From Dysgonomonas sp. ZJ279 (GTDB lineage: Bacteria; Bacteroidota; Bacteroidia; Bacteroidales; Dysgonomonadaceae): a stretch of 64,000 nucleotides of DNA. Positions 37,686 to 46,179 of the stretch are shown here, piece after piece. Both the position numbers and the translations under genes were made by a program. The notes under the pieces were generated by a model, which did not search any database, was not told the origin of the DNA, and saw only the letters and a program-made list of their open reading frames with translations. Positions within the stretch are counted from its first letter, which is position 1, and each line of letters starts with the position of its first letter. Where the stretch lies: the NCBI RefSeq assembly GCF_011039205.1, contig NZ_JAAKEL010000007.1:57102-121101 (forward strand). The letters are read 5' to 3'.

Positions 37686-38347
37686 TTTTATATTAGAATT
37701 AATTTAGTTTTAGGAAGCAATATCAATTGCTTAACACTGCGGTTTCAGACCTGACATACAAATAGATGACAGATCCTTTTTTTCATAATTAAAAAGATTT
37801 AGATGATTATTTGGCAATATCTTACGATTGATTCTGGACGTAGTCAGGTATGATTTTCGCACAACAAAAAGACCTCAAGTAGCACATTATGCCAATTGAG
37901 ATATAACTGTTAGGGTAAAATAGTTTCGGAGTCTTGTTTTCTGAGGAGTATTTGTTATGTTGTTGTTTTTCTCTCTCTAATAAAACATAGTTAACTACCA
38001 AATTTTCAGAAGAAAAAATGGCATCAACCAATAGATTAATGCAAGGAGATTTCATCATCAGGTATCCTTTAAGGTATAATAAGTCAGGCGTTTAGTCAGT
38101 ATTCAGACAATGAGAATATCTTTTTGTCATTCTCATCGTACTGTAAAGGAAGTAAAAAAAATTATTTATAAAGTATTTTTTAACATAATATTTTACATTT
38201 CTAACCAATAATCCTTTTCCTCAAAATGAAAACATTATGAATATTTCCAACCATAAGAATCTGTGAGTATTGCATATCTTTTCGCAGAATAATAAATATT
38301 CATTTCACTTTTATATTATCTTTGCAATATTATCATTCATATTAAAT
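37686..38347. other. 660-bp divergent regulatory region upstream of susC
   Basis: It includes a single ATTATGCCAATTGAGA family 2 fragment (37888-37903). An imperfect inverted repeat, ATGAGAAT/ATTCTCAT, lies at 38110-38136, and the promoter element of the CorC-like gene at 38317-38324. A 78-codon minus-strand frame (37822-38058) has no family features and is not annotated. The susC promoter itself is not clear; TCTATTTG near 37760 is one mismatch from the consensus. Confidence 0.5.
38317..38324 (+). promoter_or_regulatory. -7 promoter element (TATCTTTG) of the CorC-like gene
   Basis: Exact TAnnTTTG match, 23 nt before the ATG at 38348. It lies within the longer possible frame starting at 38270 and argues against that start. 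Confidence 0.55.
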
Positions 38348-39691
38348 ATGGAAATTTTTCTATCGATACTCGTTACTTTATTCTTTGTTTTTCTTAATGG
38401 TTTCTTTGTTGCTGCCGAGTTTGCTATTGTCAAAGTAAGGTCATCGCAACTCGAAATGAAAGCGCAAGCCGGAAGCCGGACTGCTATTCTATCAAAACAC
38501 ATTGTCAATCATCTTGACGGATATTTGGCTGCAACGCAAATGGGTATAACCATATCGAGTCTTGCTTTAGGGTGGATTGGAGAGCCTATCGTTTCTAAAA
38601 TCATCAGACAAGGATTGGCACTTTTGGATATAAGCTTGAGTGCAGATGTTATTTCTACAATAGCGTTAGTAACAGCTTTCATTATTATTACCATTCTACA
38701 TATAGTACTTGGAGAGTTAGCTCCAAAATCCCTTGCTATACAACGTTCAGAACAAACGACTCTGGCTGTAGCTTATCCGCTGCACGCTTTTTATTGGCTT
38801 TTCCGCCCATTCATCTGGGTTTTGAACGGAATTGCTAATCTGGTATTAAAGCTTGTCGGTTTGCATACCGTTTCAGAACAGGAGACATATAGTAGCGACG
38901 AACTACGTTATCTCGTAGATCAAGTAAAAGAAAGTGCAAATAATGCAGATACGGATTTCGACATAATAAAAAATGCATTCGATTTCTCGGAACGTACTGC
39001 CCGTCAGGTCATGGTTCCACGCACGCAGATGGTTGCTATTGATGCAAACGATTATGATGAGAAAACGCTCGAATTTATTATAGAAGAAGGTTTTTCGCGT
39101 ATTCCTTGTTATGAAGACAGTGTAGATAACATCATCGGAGTTGTCCACTTAAAAGACATTCTGAAAAAGATGCGTAAAAGCGGCAGTGTAGATATCAGTA
39201 CCATTATTCGCCCGGTATCTTTTACGCCGGAAACTAAGCGCATCGGTCAATTACTCAAAGAGTTTCAGGTGAAACATCAACAGATAGCTATGGTACTAAA
39301 TGAGTACGGAGGCATTGAAGGTGTTATCACGATGGAAGACATTTTGGAAGAACTAGTTGGCGAAATACAAGATGAGTACGACAATGAAATCCCTTTTGTA
39401 GAAAAAATGGCAGATGATGCTTATTCTGTAATCGCAACAGCTTCTATCACAGACATAAACAATGGATTACCACACTCTATCGATAAAGAAAAACAATACG
39501 ATACTCTTGCCGGATATTTAATTGACAAATTTGGTCGTATCCCCAACACACATGATAAATTGGAATCGGAAGGATATCAATTTACCGTTCTTAAGAAAAA
39601 TAAAACTTCGATTGTACTCGTTCAGTTAAAGGATCTGCTATATACAGAAACAAATAAGGAAGCCGATTCTTCCAAATCGAATCAAGCCTGA
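38348..39691 (+). CDS. CNNM/CorC-type membrane protein with CBS pair (hemolysin family)
   Basis: A 447-residue protein. The N-terminal DUF21 transmembrane domain (residues 1-190) starts EIFLSILVTLFFVFLNGFFV and contains LGWIGEP and HIVLGELAPKSLAIQ. Two CBS domains follow (about 205-325; RTARQVMVPRTQMVAID, FSRIPCYEDSVDNIIGVVHL), then a C-terminal CorC_HlyC domain (345-430; YDTLAGYLIDKFGRIP). Homologues are linked to Mg2+/Co2+ efflux; the hemolysin name is historical. The start at 38348 is chosen because of the promoter at 38317. Confidence 0.9.
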   Translation: MEIFLSILVTLFFVFLNGFFVAAEFAIVKVRSSQLEMKAQAGSRTAILSKHIVNHLDGYLAATQMGITISSLALGWIGEPIVSKIIRQGLALLDISLSADVISTIALVTAFIIITILHIVLGELAPKSLAIQRSEQTTLAVAYPLHAFYWLFRPFIWVLNGIANLVLKLVGLHTVSEQETYSSDELRYLVDQVKESANNADTDFDIIKNAFDFSERTARQVMVPRTQMVAIDANDYDEKTLEFIIEEGFSRIPCYEDSVDNIIGVVHLKDILKKMRKSGSVDISTIIRPVSFTPETKRIGQLLKEFQVKHQQIAMVLNEYGGIEGVITMEDILEELVGEIQDEYDNEIPFVEKMADDAYSVIATASITDINNGLPHSIDKEKQYDTLAGYLIDKFGRIPNTHDKLESEGYQFTVLKKNKTSIVLVQLKDLLYTETNKEADSSKSNQA

Positions 39692-39702
39692 TAACTCAAT
39701 AA

Positions 39703-40836
39703 ATGGATTTTGAATTACAATATACCGATAGCCAGTCTCAAGCAAGGGCTGGACTTATCACTACCGATCATGGACAAATAGAAACTCCTATCTTTATGCC
39801 GGTGGGTACGCAAGGCGCAGTAAAAGCTGTGCATATGCCCGAGCTGGAAAACGATATAAAAGCTCAGATAATTCTGGGGAATACCTATCACCTATACCTT
39901 CGTCCCGGACTCGATATACTGCAAAGAGCCGGAGGATTGCATAAGTTTAACAGTTGGAGCAAGCCTATTTTGACCGACAGTGGTGGCTTTCAGGTATTTT
40001 CTTTAGCTGAAAACCGTAAACTGACAGAGGAAGGTGCTATCTTCCGTTCGCATATCGATGGTTCTAAACATATGTTTACCCCCGAATCGGTAATGGATAT
40101 AGAACGTACTATCGGTGCGGATATAATGATGGCGTTCGACGAATGTACACCGGGTGATGCCGATTATACCTATGCAAAAAAGTCATTGGAACTAACAGAA
40201 CGTTGGTTAGATCGTTGTATTACACGATTTAATGAAACAGAATGTAGCTATGGATATAAACAAGCACTATTTCCTATCGTGCAGGGTTGTGTATATACCG
40301 ATCTGCGGAAAAGAGCTGCCGAAAATGTTGCATCAAAAGGAGCAGAAGGAAATGCAATCGGGGGGCTAGCTGTAGGCGAACCTACCGAGAAAATGTATGA
40401 AATGATAGAGGTTGTAAATGAAATACTACCTAAAGACAAGCCACGCTATCTAATGGGTGTCGGTACACCAGCCAATTTGCTCGAAGCCATAGAACGGGGA
40501 GTTGATATGTTCGACTGCATCATGCCAACACGCAATGGACGCAATGGACAGATATTCACTAAGAATGGCATACTGAATATGCGCAATAAAAGATGGGCTG
40601 ACGATTTCTCTCGAATAGAAGAAGAAGACGGTGCTTCATTTGTTGATACATTATATAGCAAAGCGTATCTTCGTCATCTATTTATTGTAAACGAGATACT
40701 AGCCCTTCAGATAGCCTCGATACACAATCTGGCTTTTTATCTGTGGCTGGTAAAAGAAGCACGGAAACATATCATTACTGGTGATTTTTCTTCATGGAAA
40801 AAGGGAATCATCGAAAATGTGTCAAGAAGAATATAA
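39703..40836 (+). CDS. tgt: tRNA-guanine transglycosylase
   Basis: The 377-residue enzyme exchanges guanine-34 for preQ1 in GUN-anticodon tRNAs. The catalytic blocks are ILTDSGGFQVFSLAENRK (about residue 90) and MFDCIMPTRNGRNGQIFT (nucleophile Asp, about 267), with GGLAVGEPTEKMYEM. The zinc-binding CxCxxC of the E. coli enzyme is absent: the matching segment is G310-A-S312-F-V-D315 before YSKAYLRHL, while the HNL histidine is kept. I believe this is common in Bacteroidetes but cannot verify it. Followed by the LptF/G-type permease, probably one operon. Confidence 0.95.
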   Translation: MDFELQYTDSQSQARAGLITTDHGQIETPIFMPVGTQGAVKAVHMPELENDIKAQIILGNTYHLYLRPGLDILQRAGGLHKFNSWSKPILTDSGGFQVFSLAENRKLTEEGAIFRSHIDGSKHMFTPESVMDIERTIGADIMMAFDECTPGDADYTYAKKSLELTERWLDRCITRFNETECSYGYKQALFPIVQGCVYTDLRKRAAENVASKGAEGNAIGGLAVGEPTEKMYEMIEVVNEILPKDKPRYLMGVGTPANLLEAIERGVDMFDCIMPTRNGRNGQIFTKNGILNMRNKRWADDFSRIEEEDGASFVDTLYSKAYLRHLFIVNEILALQIASIHNLAFYLWLVKEARKHIITGDFSSWKKGIIENVSRRI

Positions 40837-40897
40837 TCAGTTAAATATCTTACTTATCTTGCAGTCCACTACTTAAAATGCATTATCAAACCAATAG

Positions 40898-41995
40898 ATG
40901 AAATTACTAACGATATTAGACAGATACATTATAAAGAAGTTCCTGGGGACATATATATTCTCCATTACCCTTCTTATGTCTATATCGATAGTATTCGATA
41001 TTAATGAGAAAATAGATAAGTTCCTTACCAATAATGCCCCCCTTAAGGCTATTGTGTTCGATTACTACGTCAATTTTATCCCCTATTACAGTAATATGTT
41101 CAGTCCGCTGTTCGTATTTATTGCCGTAATATTTTTCACATCGAAACTTGCAGATAATTCCGAAATCATAGCCATGCTTTCTAATGGCATGAGTTTCAAG
41201 CGACTTATGAAACCTTATATGATATCGGCAGGAGTTATTGCTCTTATTAGTTTTATATTGACAAGTTTCATCATTCCGCCGGCAAATTCGACACGTGTCA
41301 ATTTTCAAAATAAATATGTAAGGGATAAGAGTGTAGAATATGCAACCTCAATTCAGATGCAGGTCGACGATGGAGTTATCCTCTACATAGACCGATTCGA
41401 CAACAAATCTCGTGAAGGATTTAATCTGGCACTCGATAAATTTGAAAATAAAGAACTTAAATCGCGTCTTATCGCCACACGTATTCAATATGATACAGCT
41501 TATCATTGGGTACTGCATAACTATTCGATAAGAGATTTTGAAGGGATGCGCGAAAAAATCACTGCTGGAACGCAGATGGATACAACCATAAATGTCACAC
41601 CCAGCGACTTTCTCGTTTCGGTAAATGACTTCGAACAAATGACTACACCACAACTATATAAATACATCAAAAGGCAAAAATCGAGAGGTATGGCCAATAT
41701 CGGTGGAGTAAGTATCACTCAATTCGAAATAGAGTACTACAAACGCTTTGCATCGGTATTTTCGGCATTTATTCTTACACTTATCGGTGCATCATTATCT
41801 GCCCGCAAAGTAAAAGGAGGTATGGGGCTGAATATCGGAATCGGTTTAGGTTTAAGTGTATCTTATATCCTCTTTATGACTGTTAGTTCTTCTTTTGCTA
41901 TATCGGGTACTATGTCGCCACTTCTGGCTGTGTGGGTACCTAATATTGTATTTATCACAATTGCTGCATTCTTGTATCGAAAGGCTCCTAATTAA
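40898..41995 (+). CDS. LptF/LptG-type permease (YjgP/YjgQ family)
   Basis: A 365-residue inner-membrane protein. It has an N-terminal helix pair (RYIIKKFLGTYIFSITLLMS, FIPYYSNMFSPLFVFIAVIF), a large periplasmic beta-jellyroll-like middle (about residues 130-270), and three C-terminal helices including LTLIGASLSARKVKGGMGLN. It is half of the LPS export ABC transporter (with LptB), which lifts LPS toward the outer membrane. Placement after tgt resembles the arrangement in other Bacteroidales as I recall it. Confidence 0.9.
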   Translation: MKLLTILDRYIIKKFLGTYIFSITLLMSISIVFDINEKIDKFLTNNAPLKAIVFDYYVNFIPYYSNMFSPLFVFIAVIFFTSKLADNSEIIAMLSNGMSFKRLMKPYMISAGVIALISFILTSFIIPPANSTRVNFQNKYVRDKSVEYATSIQMQVDDGVILYIDRFDNKSREGFNLALDKFENKELKSRLIATRIQYDTAYHWVLHNYSIRDFEGMREKITAGTQMDTTINVTPSDFLVSVNDFEQMTTPQLYKYIKRQKSRGMANIGGVSITQFEIEYYKRFASVFSAFILTLIGASLSARKVKGGMGLNIGIGLGLSVSYILFMTVSSSFAISGTMSPLLAVWVPNIVFITIAAFLYRKAPN

Positions 41996-42086
41996 GGAGA
42001 TTCGAAATAAAAGAGACAATCAAATATCCATGTCTAAATTTTGTACTCGCAATTAAAATAGTAACTAAATTATAAAGAATAATTCT

Positions 42087-42545
42087 ATGGTACACTTAGT
42101 TTATTGTGATGATAAAGAGAACGTATTAGAAAAGATACTTTTGCGAAAAAAAACAATGATAGTCCGTGGTGCAGCAGGAAGAAAAATACCCCATAGCAGA
42201 GTATTTTCTAATGATACTTTATATTTCATAAAGAAAGGATCAAAGAAGATTTCAGCTAAAGCTACAATAACCAATGTCGAAAACTATGTTAAGTTAACAG
42301 ACTCAGAAACTCAAGATATTCTTGAATCCAACCAAAATAAACTCAATCTGACTGATAAACAAAAAGAACGTTGGCACAAAAAATGCCTTATTCTTGTTGA
42401 ATTTACTAATGTAGAAGAAATAGAACCAACTCTAGACTTCGATCATCAAGGGAATATGGATGATTGGTTGATTTTAACAAAGATAGAAGATGTAGTTGTA
42501 GGAACAAGCATTCCGTATAATTATGACAATAGTAGATTTAAGTAA
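42087..42545 (+). CDS. Uncharacterised PUA/ASCH-like protein
   Basis: A 152-residue cytoplasmic protein: VHLVYCDDKENVLEKILL at the start, then KTMIVRGAAGRKIPHSRVF, DTLYFIKKGSKKISAKATIT and LILVEFTNVEEIEPTLDFD, ending in GNMDDWLILTKIEDV. The order of a ligand loop followed by a small beta barrel fits PUA-like/ASCH folds that bind nucleic acid or modified nucleotides, but the assignment is tentative. It has no operon partner, and its codon use is A-rich compared with the lpt gene upstream, so it may be accessory. Confidence 0.6.
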   Translation: MVHLVYCDDKENVLEKILLRKKTMIVRGAAGRKIPHSRVFSNDTLYFIKKGSKKISAKATITNVENYVKLTDSETQDILESNQNKLNLTDKQKERWHKKCLILVEFTNVEEIEPTLDFDHQGNMDDWLILTKIEDVVVGTSIPYNYDNSRFK

Positions 42546-42590
42546 CTGATAACTAACAATAATTATTCAGTATTTATCAATAAAATGTAG

Positions 42591-43295
42591 TTACTTTCTA
42601 TTTATTAATCGGTTCTTAAGAATTAAATTATAAATCTCATCTCTGAAATTTCGGGCTACAGGTATTTTATATGATTTTACGTTCAACTGATTTCCATCAA
42701 TAGCATCTACCTGATTAATATTTACAATATATGAACGGTGAATCTGCTGAAAAATATCCTGAGGTAATGATTCGTATAGTTGTTTCAGAGTAGTATATAC
42801 TACTTCTTTGGACGAGACAGTCTGAATGACAACATAATTCTCCATGCTTTCAATAAAGAGAATATCTTTGAACAGAATCTTTTTTAACTGCTTGTCGCTC
42901 TTCACAAATATATACTCATTCTCTTCTTTTTGTTCCGTTTGTAACAAGTCATGAACCCTGTTGACCGATTTCAGGAAGCGATCAAAAGACACAGGCTTCA
43001 AAAGATAATCCACTACATCAAACTCATAACCTTTAAGAGCGTATTGCTCATAAGCTGATACAATAATTACTTTAGGTGGATTTGTCAGGTTCGACAGCAG
43101 TTCAAGTCCTGTCATCTCTGGCATTTCAATATCAAGAAATATAAGATCAACCTGTTGGGTCTTCAGCATTGTGTTTAGCTGAACAGCATCTTCACACTCC
43201 CCTATCAAGGTAAGGAAATCTATTTTTTCGATATAACCCCGTAACCCTTTTCTTGCCATGGGCTCATCATCTGTAATGACGCATTTTATTTTCAT
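42591..43295 (-). CDS. LytTR-family response regulator
   Basis: The 234-residue regulator has a receiver domain (residues 1-120) with the acidic pair DDEP, phospho-acceptor Asp in LIFLDIEMPEMTGLE (about residue 55), and K in DYLLKPVSF. A LytTR DNA-binding domain follows (135-232; FKDILFIESMENYVVIQT, FQQIHRSYIVNINQVDAIDG). It is the partner of the kinase whose stop is 1 bp upstream. Targets are unknown; genes of this type often control membrane proteins or efflux. Confidence 0.92.
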   Translation of the reverse strand: MKIKCVITDDEPMARKGLRGYIEKIDFLTLIGECEDAVQLNTMLKTQQVDLIFLDIEMPEMTGLELLSNLTNPPKVIIVSAYEQYALKGYEFDVVDYLLKPVSFDRFLKSVNRVHDLLQTEQKEENEYIFVKSDKQLKKILFKDILFIESMENYVVIQTVSSKEVVYTTLKQLYESLPQDIFQQIHRSYIVNINQVDAIDGNQLNVKSYKIPVARNFRDEIYNLILKNRLINRK

Positions 43296-43296
43296 A

Positions 43297-44334
43297 TCAA
43301 TCTGTACTTATCGTCAAATTAACAACAAACATACTTTCTGTTTGTTTAATCTCTAAGTTATATTTATTTGGATACAACAGATCGAGGCGTCGTTTTAAAT
43401 TCTCAATACCTATCCCTTTATCCTTTTTGTTGTTCGTATTTTGAGATGGGGATATTGAATTTTTTATCTCAGACTGAATTTGATTTCCGTTTAACCTCAT
43501 TTCCAGTTGTATTCTGTACTCGCCTCTTACATATTTGAAGGCATTTTCGATCAAAGGCTGGAACAATAGAGGGTGTATTTTTTGCTCTTTCAATTCCGGG
43601 TCGAAATGCAAATCCAGAACAAGCCTTTCGCTCGTCCGTAACTGTTGAAAAGCAATGTATGACTTCAGGTAATTTATTTCCTGTTCCATTGTTACCTCCT
43701 TTTCTATATCATAGAGCTGATATCTCAACAGGTCTGACAACTGTTCGATACTTTGTTTTGCTTCCTTGTTTTTTTCATCTACCTGAAAATAAATCGTGTT
43801 TAAAGCATTGAATAGAAAATGTGGGTGGTATTGAGATTTCAGGAATTTTAGTTCGGTTTCTAATTGATCGACTTTTACTTTTTCTAATTGAAGGCTTTGT
43901 TCAACAAAACTTTTAGATAAAATCCGATTGCGTATCATCGTATAGTAGAGAAGCAATAGAATAGATCCTGTCACATTAATCAATAGTGATTCCCGCCATC
44001 TAAAATCCATCTCGGTTATATAAAAAATAATAAATATATGGATGAAATTTAAGAGGATGAAGTTTATCAGAAAAACAAACACGTATTCTTTCCAGTTTGC
44101 TCTCTTTTTATCTTTGTTTTTATTAATAAAAAGCTGAGCCATTCGTTGATAACCATAGCTTGCTAAATAGAAAGTAACAACAGTTATACCTAAAGACTGT
44201 AAACGTGCTTTTAAAGTAAAAGCACCGAACTCCCATATTCGTTCATCATAAGCAATATCCACAACAATAAATAAACACACTGAAAGTGTTAATGCGATAA
44301 AGAAGCTATTAATCCATTCGTGCTTTAAGTTCAT
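43297..44334 (-). CDS. LytS/YehU-type sensor histidine kinase
   Basis: The 345-residue kinase has four N-terminal membrane helices (about 11-30, 44-62, 84-106, 116-136) with very short periplasmic loops. A coiled coil follows (SLQLEKVKVDQLETELKFLK), then the His_kinase domain with phospho-acceptor HPHFLFNALNTIYFQ (about residue 171). The ATPase N box is PLIENAFKYV and the G box GIGIENLKRRLDLLYP. The short loops suggest it senses the membrane or an internal signal. Operon with the LytTR regulator. Confidence 0.92.
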   Translation of the reverse strand: MNLKHEWINSFFIALTLSVCLFIVVDIAYDERIWEFGAFTLKARLQSLGITVVTFYLASYGYQRMAQLFINKNKDKKRANWKEYVFVFLINFILLNFIHIFIIFYITEMDFRWRESLLINVTGSILLLLYYTMIRNRILSKSFVEQSLQLEKVKVDQLETELKFLKSQYHPHFLFNALNTIYFQVDEKNKEAKQSIEQLSDLLRYQLYDIEKEVTMEQEINYLKSYIAFQQLRTSERLVLDLHFDPELKEQKIHPLLFQPLIENAFKYVRGEYRIQLEMRLNGNQIQSEIKNSISPSQNTNNKKDKGIGIENLKRRLDLLYPNKYNLEIKQTESMFVVNLTISTD

Positions 44335-44464
44335 TTGCTATTATTTTTCATCTTTAATGCTACAAATCTATTCGTTTACTTTCTTTTATTTTCATTTTAC
44401 ACTTACACGAGGGCGATTAGAATGAAAGATATTGTATGCGTAAATATACATACTAAATTTTGTA

Positions 44465-44530
44465 ATTAGGGCAGACAATACAACGAGCATATGCCAAACC
44501 CCAAAACCGCTTGTTAGCTGACGTTCTTCT
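44465..44530 (-). other. attC-like (integron recombination site-like) sequence, tentative
   Basis: Directly after the M20 stop the minus strand reads AACGTCAGCTAACAAGCGG, then GGGTTTGGCATATGC and TCGTTGTATTG. The GCTAACAA...TTGTTGTAT-like imperfect symmetry and the position just behind a stop codon recall attC sites of chromosomal gene cassettes in Bacteroidetes. The core GTTRRRY is imperfect and no integrase is in the window. Treat as a resemblance only. Confidence 0.25.
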
Positions 44531-44532
44531 TT

Positions 44533-45813
44533 TTATTTAAGCCTTTCAAATATCAAAGAAGAAAATGCCCTGACTCCAATCCTGATACACTCTTCATCAA
44601 CCCCAAAATAAGGAGCGTGCATCATTGCTATAATTCCTTTTTCGAAATTAGAACCTCCGAGGAAAAAATATACTCCGGGTATTTTTTGTTGAAAATAAGC
44701 AAAATCATCATTCGAATAAGGAACTTGTCCGTAACAAGCTGTAACAATTCCTTTTCCATAAATACTATCAAGTACATTTATTGAACTATTTGTCAGTTTT
44801 GGGTCGTTCTGAACAATCGGATTCCCTCTTATATATGAAACGGAAAGTAATTGGGGAGAATAATTTTCGTCTTCGATTACTTTCTTAATAGTAGGAATGA
44901 TATTTTTTAATCTGGCTGAATCAGTTTCAAATAATTGAGCTTCAATGTATAATTTATCGTTTTCAGAATAAATTCTAAAATATTCTTCCGCAATTAAAAA
45001 GTCTTTGAAAATGGTGTTCGGGTTTGTTAATCCAATCTCAGGGTCAATAAGCGACTGTAGTTCCCATGGTTTACTTCCGTCTTTCGATCTAATTAATGAA
45101 TTGCGAATTTTGGTTGCGAGTTCTTTTGCTTCCTCTTCGGATAGCGTGTTTTTAAGTTCTATTCTTACTTCTTTCTGGTAAGGAAACATTTCATTCGGCT
45201 TTACCAATATTTGCCCAACCGATGCTGGTGTTACATGAAGTCCATAAATTTCATCAACCTTAAATTTAGTAATTAATCCATTTTCAAGCATACCTTTTGC
45301 TCCTTCAAAGGTTTCCTCTTCCGGCTGAAAAATAAAATAGACTGTACCTTGCAGGGAGTTTTTGTTTTTTGCCAGAACTTCAGCTATTCCTAATGCAATT
45401 GTCATATGTACATCATGCCCGCAACTATGTTTAACGCCCTTTGTCATAGACTTGAAGTCAACATTATCCGGAGAATCATCCGGTAAGGCATCCATGTCAG
45501 CTCGCCAGGCAATATTTTTACCTTTTTTCTCTCCTTCTAAAATGCCTACAATGCCATATCCATAGATGTCAGTTTCAACACGAAGTCCTAATTCTAATAA
45601 ATGTTTTTTTATAGCCTCCTGTGTTCTCTTTTCTTCACTCGAAAGTTCCGGATATTTATGAAAGTCTCTTCTGATTTCAACTAACCTGTCAAAAATACTA
45701 TCAGTTTCAAGTCGAATGGATTGATGAATTCTATCTGATATTTCCGTTTGTGCCGATATACTGATTGACTGAATCAGTAAAATAACTAAGATGTACATTT
45801 TATTGTATTTCAT
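44533..45813 (-). CDS. Secreted M20-family amidohydrolase
   Basis: The 426-residue protein has a signal peptide (MYILVILLIQSISISA, cleavage before QTEI). The M20 peptidase/amidohydrolase fold follows, with metal ligands in WRADMDALP (D), KHSCGHDVHMTIALG (H and D) and FIFQPEEETFEGAKGML (catalytic Glu pair), a dimerisation domain in the middle, and a C-terminal MMHAPYFGVDEECI histidine block. Related to IAA-amino-acid and N-acyl-amino-acid hydrolases (HipO-like). Substrate unknown. Wide intergenic spaces and the attC-like sequence at its 3' side suggest it may be a transferred single gene. Confidence 0.88.
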   Translation of the reverse strand: MKYNKMYILVILLIQSISISAQTEISDRIHQSIRLETDSIFDRLVEIRRDFHKYPELSSEEKRTQEAIKKHLLELGLRVETDIYGYGIVGILEGEKKGKNIAWRADMDALPDDSPDNVDFKSMTKGVKHSCGHDVHMTIALGIAEVLAKNKNSLQGTVYFIFQPEEETFEGAKGMLENGLITKFKVDEIYGLHVTPASVGQILVKPNEMFPYQKEVRIELKNTLSEEEAKELATKIRNSLIRSKDGSKPWELQSLIDPEIGLTNPNTIFKDFLIAEEYFRIYSENDKLYIEAQLFETDSARLKNIIPTIKKVIEDENYSPQLLSVSYIRGNPIVQNDPKLTNSSINVLDSIYGKGIVTACYGQVPYSNDDFAYFQQKIPGVYFFLGGSNFEKGIIAMMHAPYFGVDEECIRIGVRAFSSLIFERLK

Positions 45814-45982
45814 AACTTACTGTTTTTTTGATTTCAGTCTCAAAACTAATCTGAAGCAACACGATTTTCAAATTAATCTGACGAACGGAATGATTTACTT
45901 GATGAAATGCAAAAAGCTCTATCTCCTATTAAACATATCTTAATAGTATAAAAAGATATTTTCTGTCAAACAAAATATTATG

Positions 45983-45990
45983 TATCTTTG
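45983..45990 (+). promoter_or_regulatory. -7 promoter element (TATCTTTG) of the methyltransferase-rsgA leader
   Basis: Exact TAnnTTTG match; TTTC at 45960-45963 is a near -33 element with a 19-nt spacer. Transcription would start near 45996, about 185 nt before the methyltransferase ATG. Confidence 0.6.
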
Positions 45991-45994
45991 CAAC

Positions 45995-46030
45995 ATGACA
46001 AAAACATTTAAATCGGATTTGGTTTTATAA
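45995..46030 (+). CDS. Possible 11-residue leader peptide of the methyltransferase operon
   Basis: ATG at 45995, practically at the predicted transcript 5' end, opens an 11-codon frame (MTKTFKSDLVL) that stops at 46030. The next base begins the first leader hairpin. It has no Shine-Dalgarno. It may be a regulatory upstream ORF or a chance frame. Confidence 0.3.
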   Translation: MTKTFKSDLVL

Positions 46031-46179
46031 ACAATCTGTACTTCTGATACAGATTGTCCTTTCGTATGTTCTCGAATAATCTTTCGAGAGTATCTTCTAT
46101 TGTAAAAATTTCAATTTTAAACTCGCATACAATCAAAGGCATTGTTATGTCTACTATTGTATGCATATACATAACAATA
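46031..46179 (+). promoter_or_regulatory. Structured 5' leader with two interlocking stems (candidate RNA switch)
   Basis: Hairpin 1: ACAATCTGTA (46031-46040) with TACAGATTGT (46048-46057), perfect 10 bp, loop of 7. A small CTCGA/TCGAG hairpin follows (46071-46088). Then stem A, GCATACAAT (46125-46133) with ATTGTATGC (46156-46164), and stem B, ATTGTTATGT (46141-46150) with ACATAACAAT (46169-46178), both perfect. The 5' arm of B lies in the loop of A and its 3' arm beyond, which is H-type pseudoknot topology or two mutually exclusive folds. Stem B ends one base before the ATG at 46180, so it would cover the ribosome landing site. Confidence 0.55.

Noticed and set aside
37822..38058. 78-codon minus-strand ORF upstream of susC
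   Set aside because: No start context, no domain and no partner; it lies in a regulatory region with repeat fragments.
46054..46179. Longer N-terminus for the methyltransferase (ATG 46054)
   Set aside because: Would translate the structured leader; the protein family begins at the MSNENK start.
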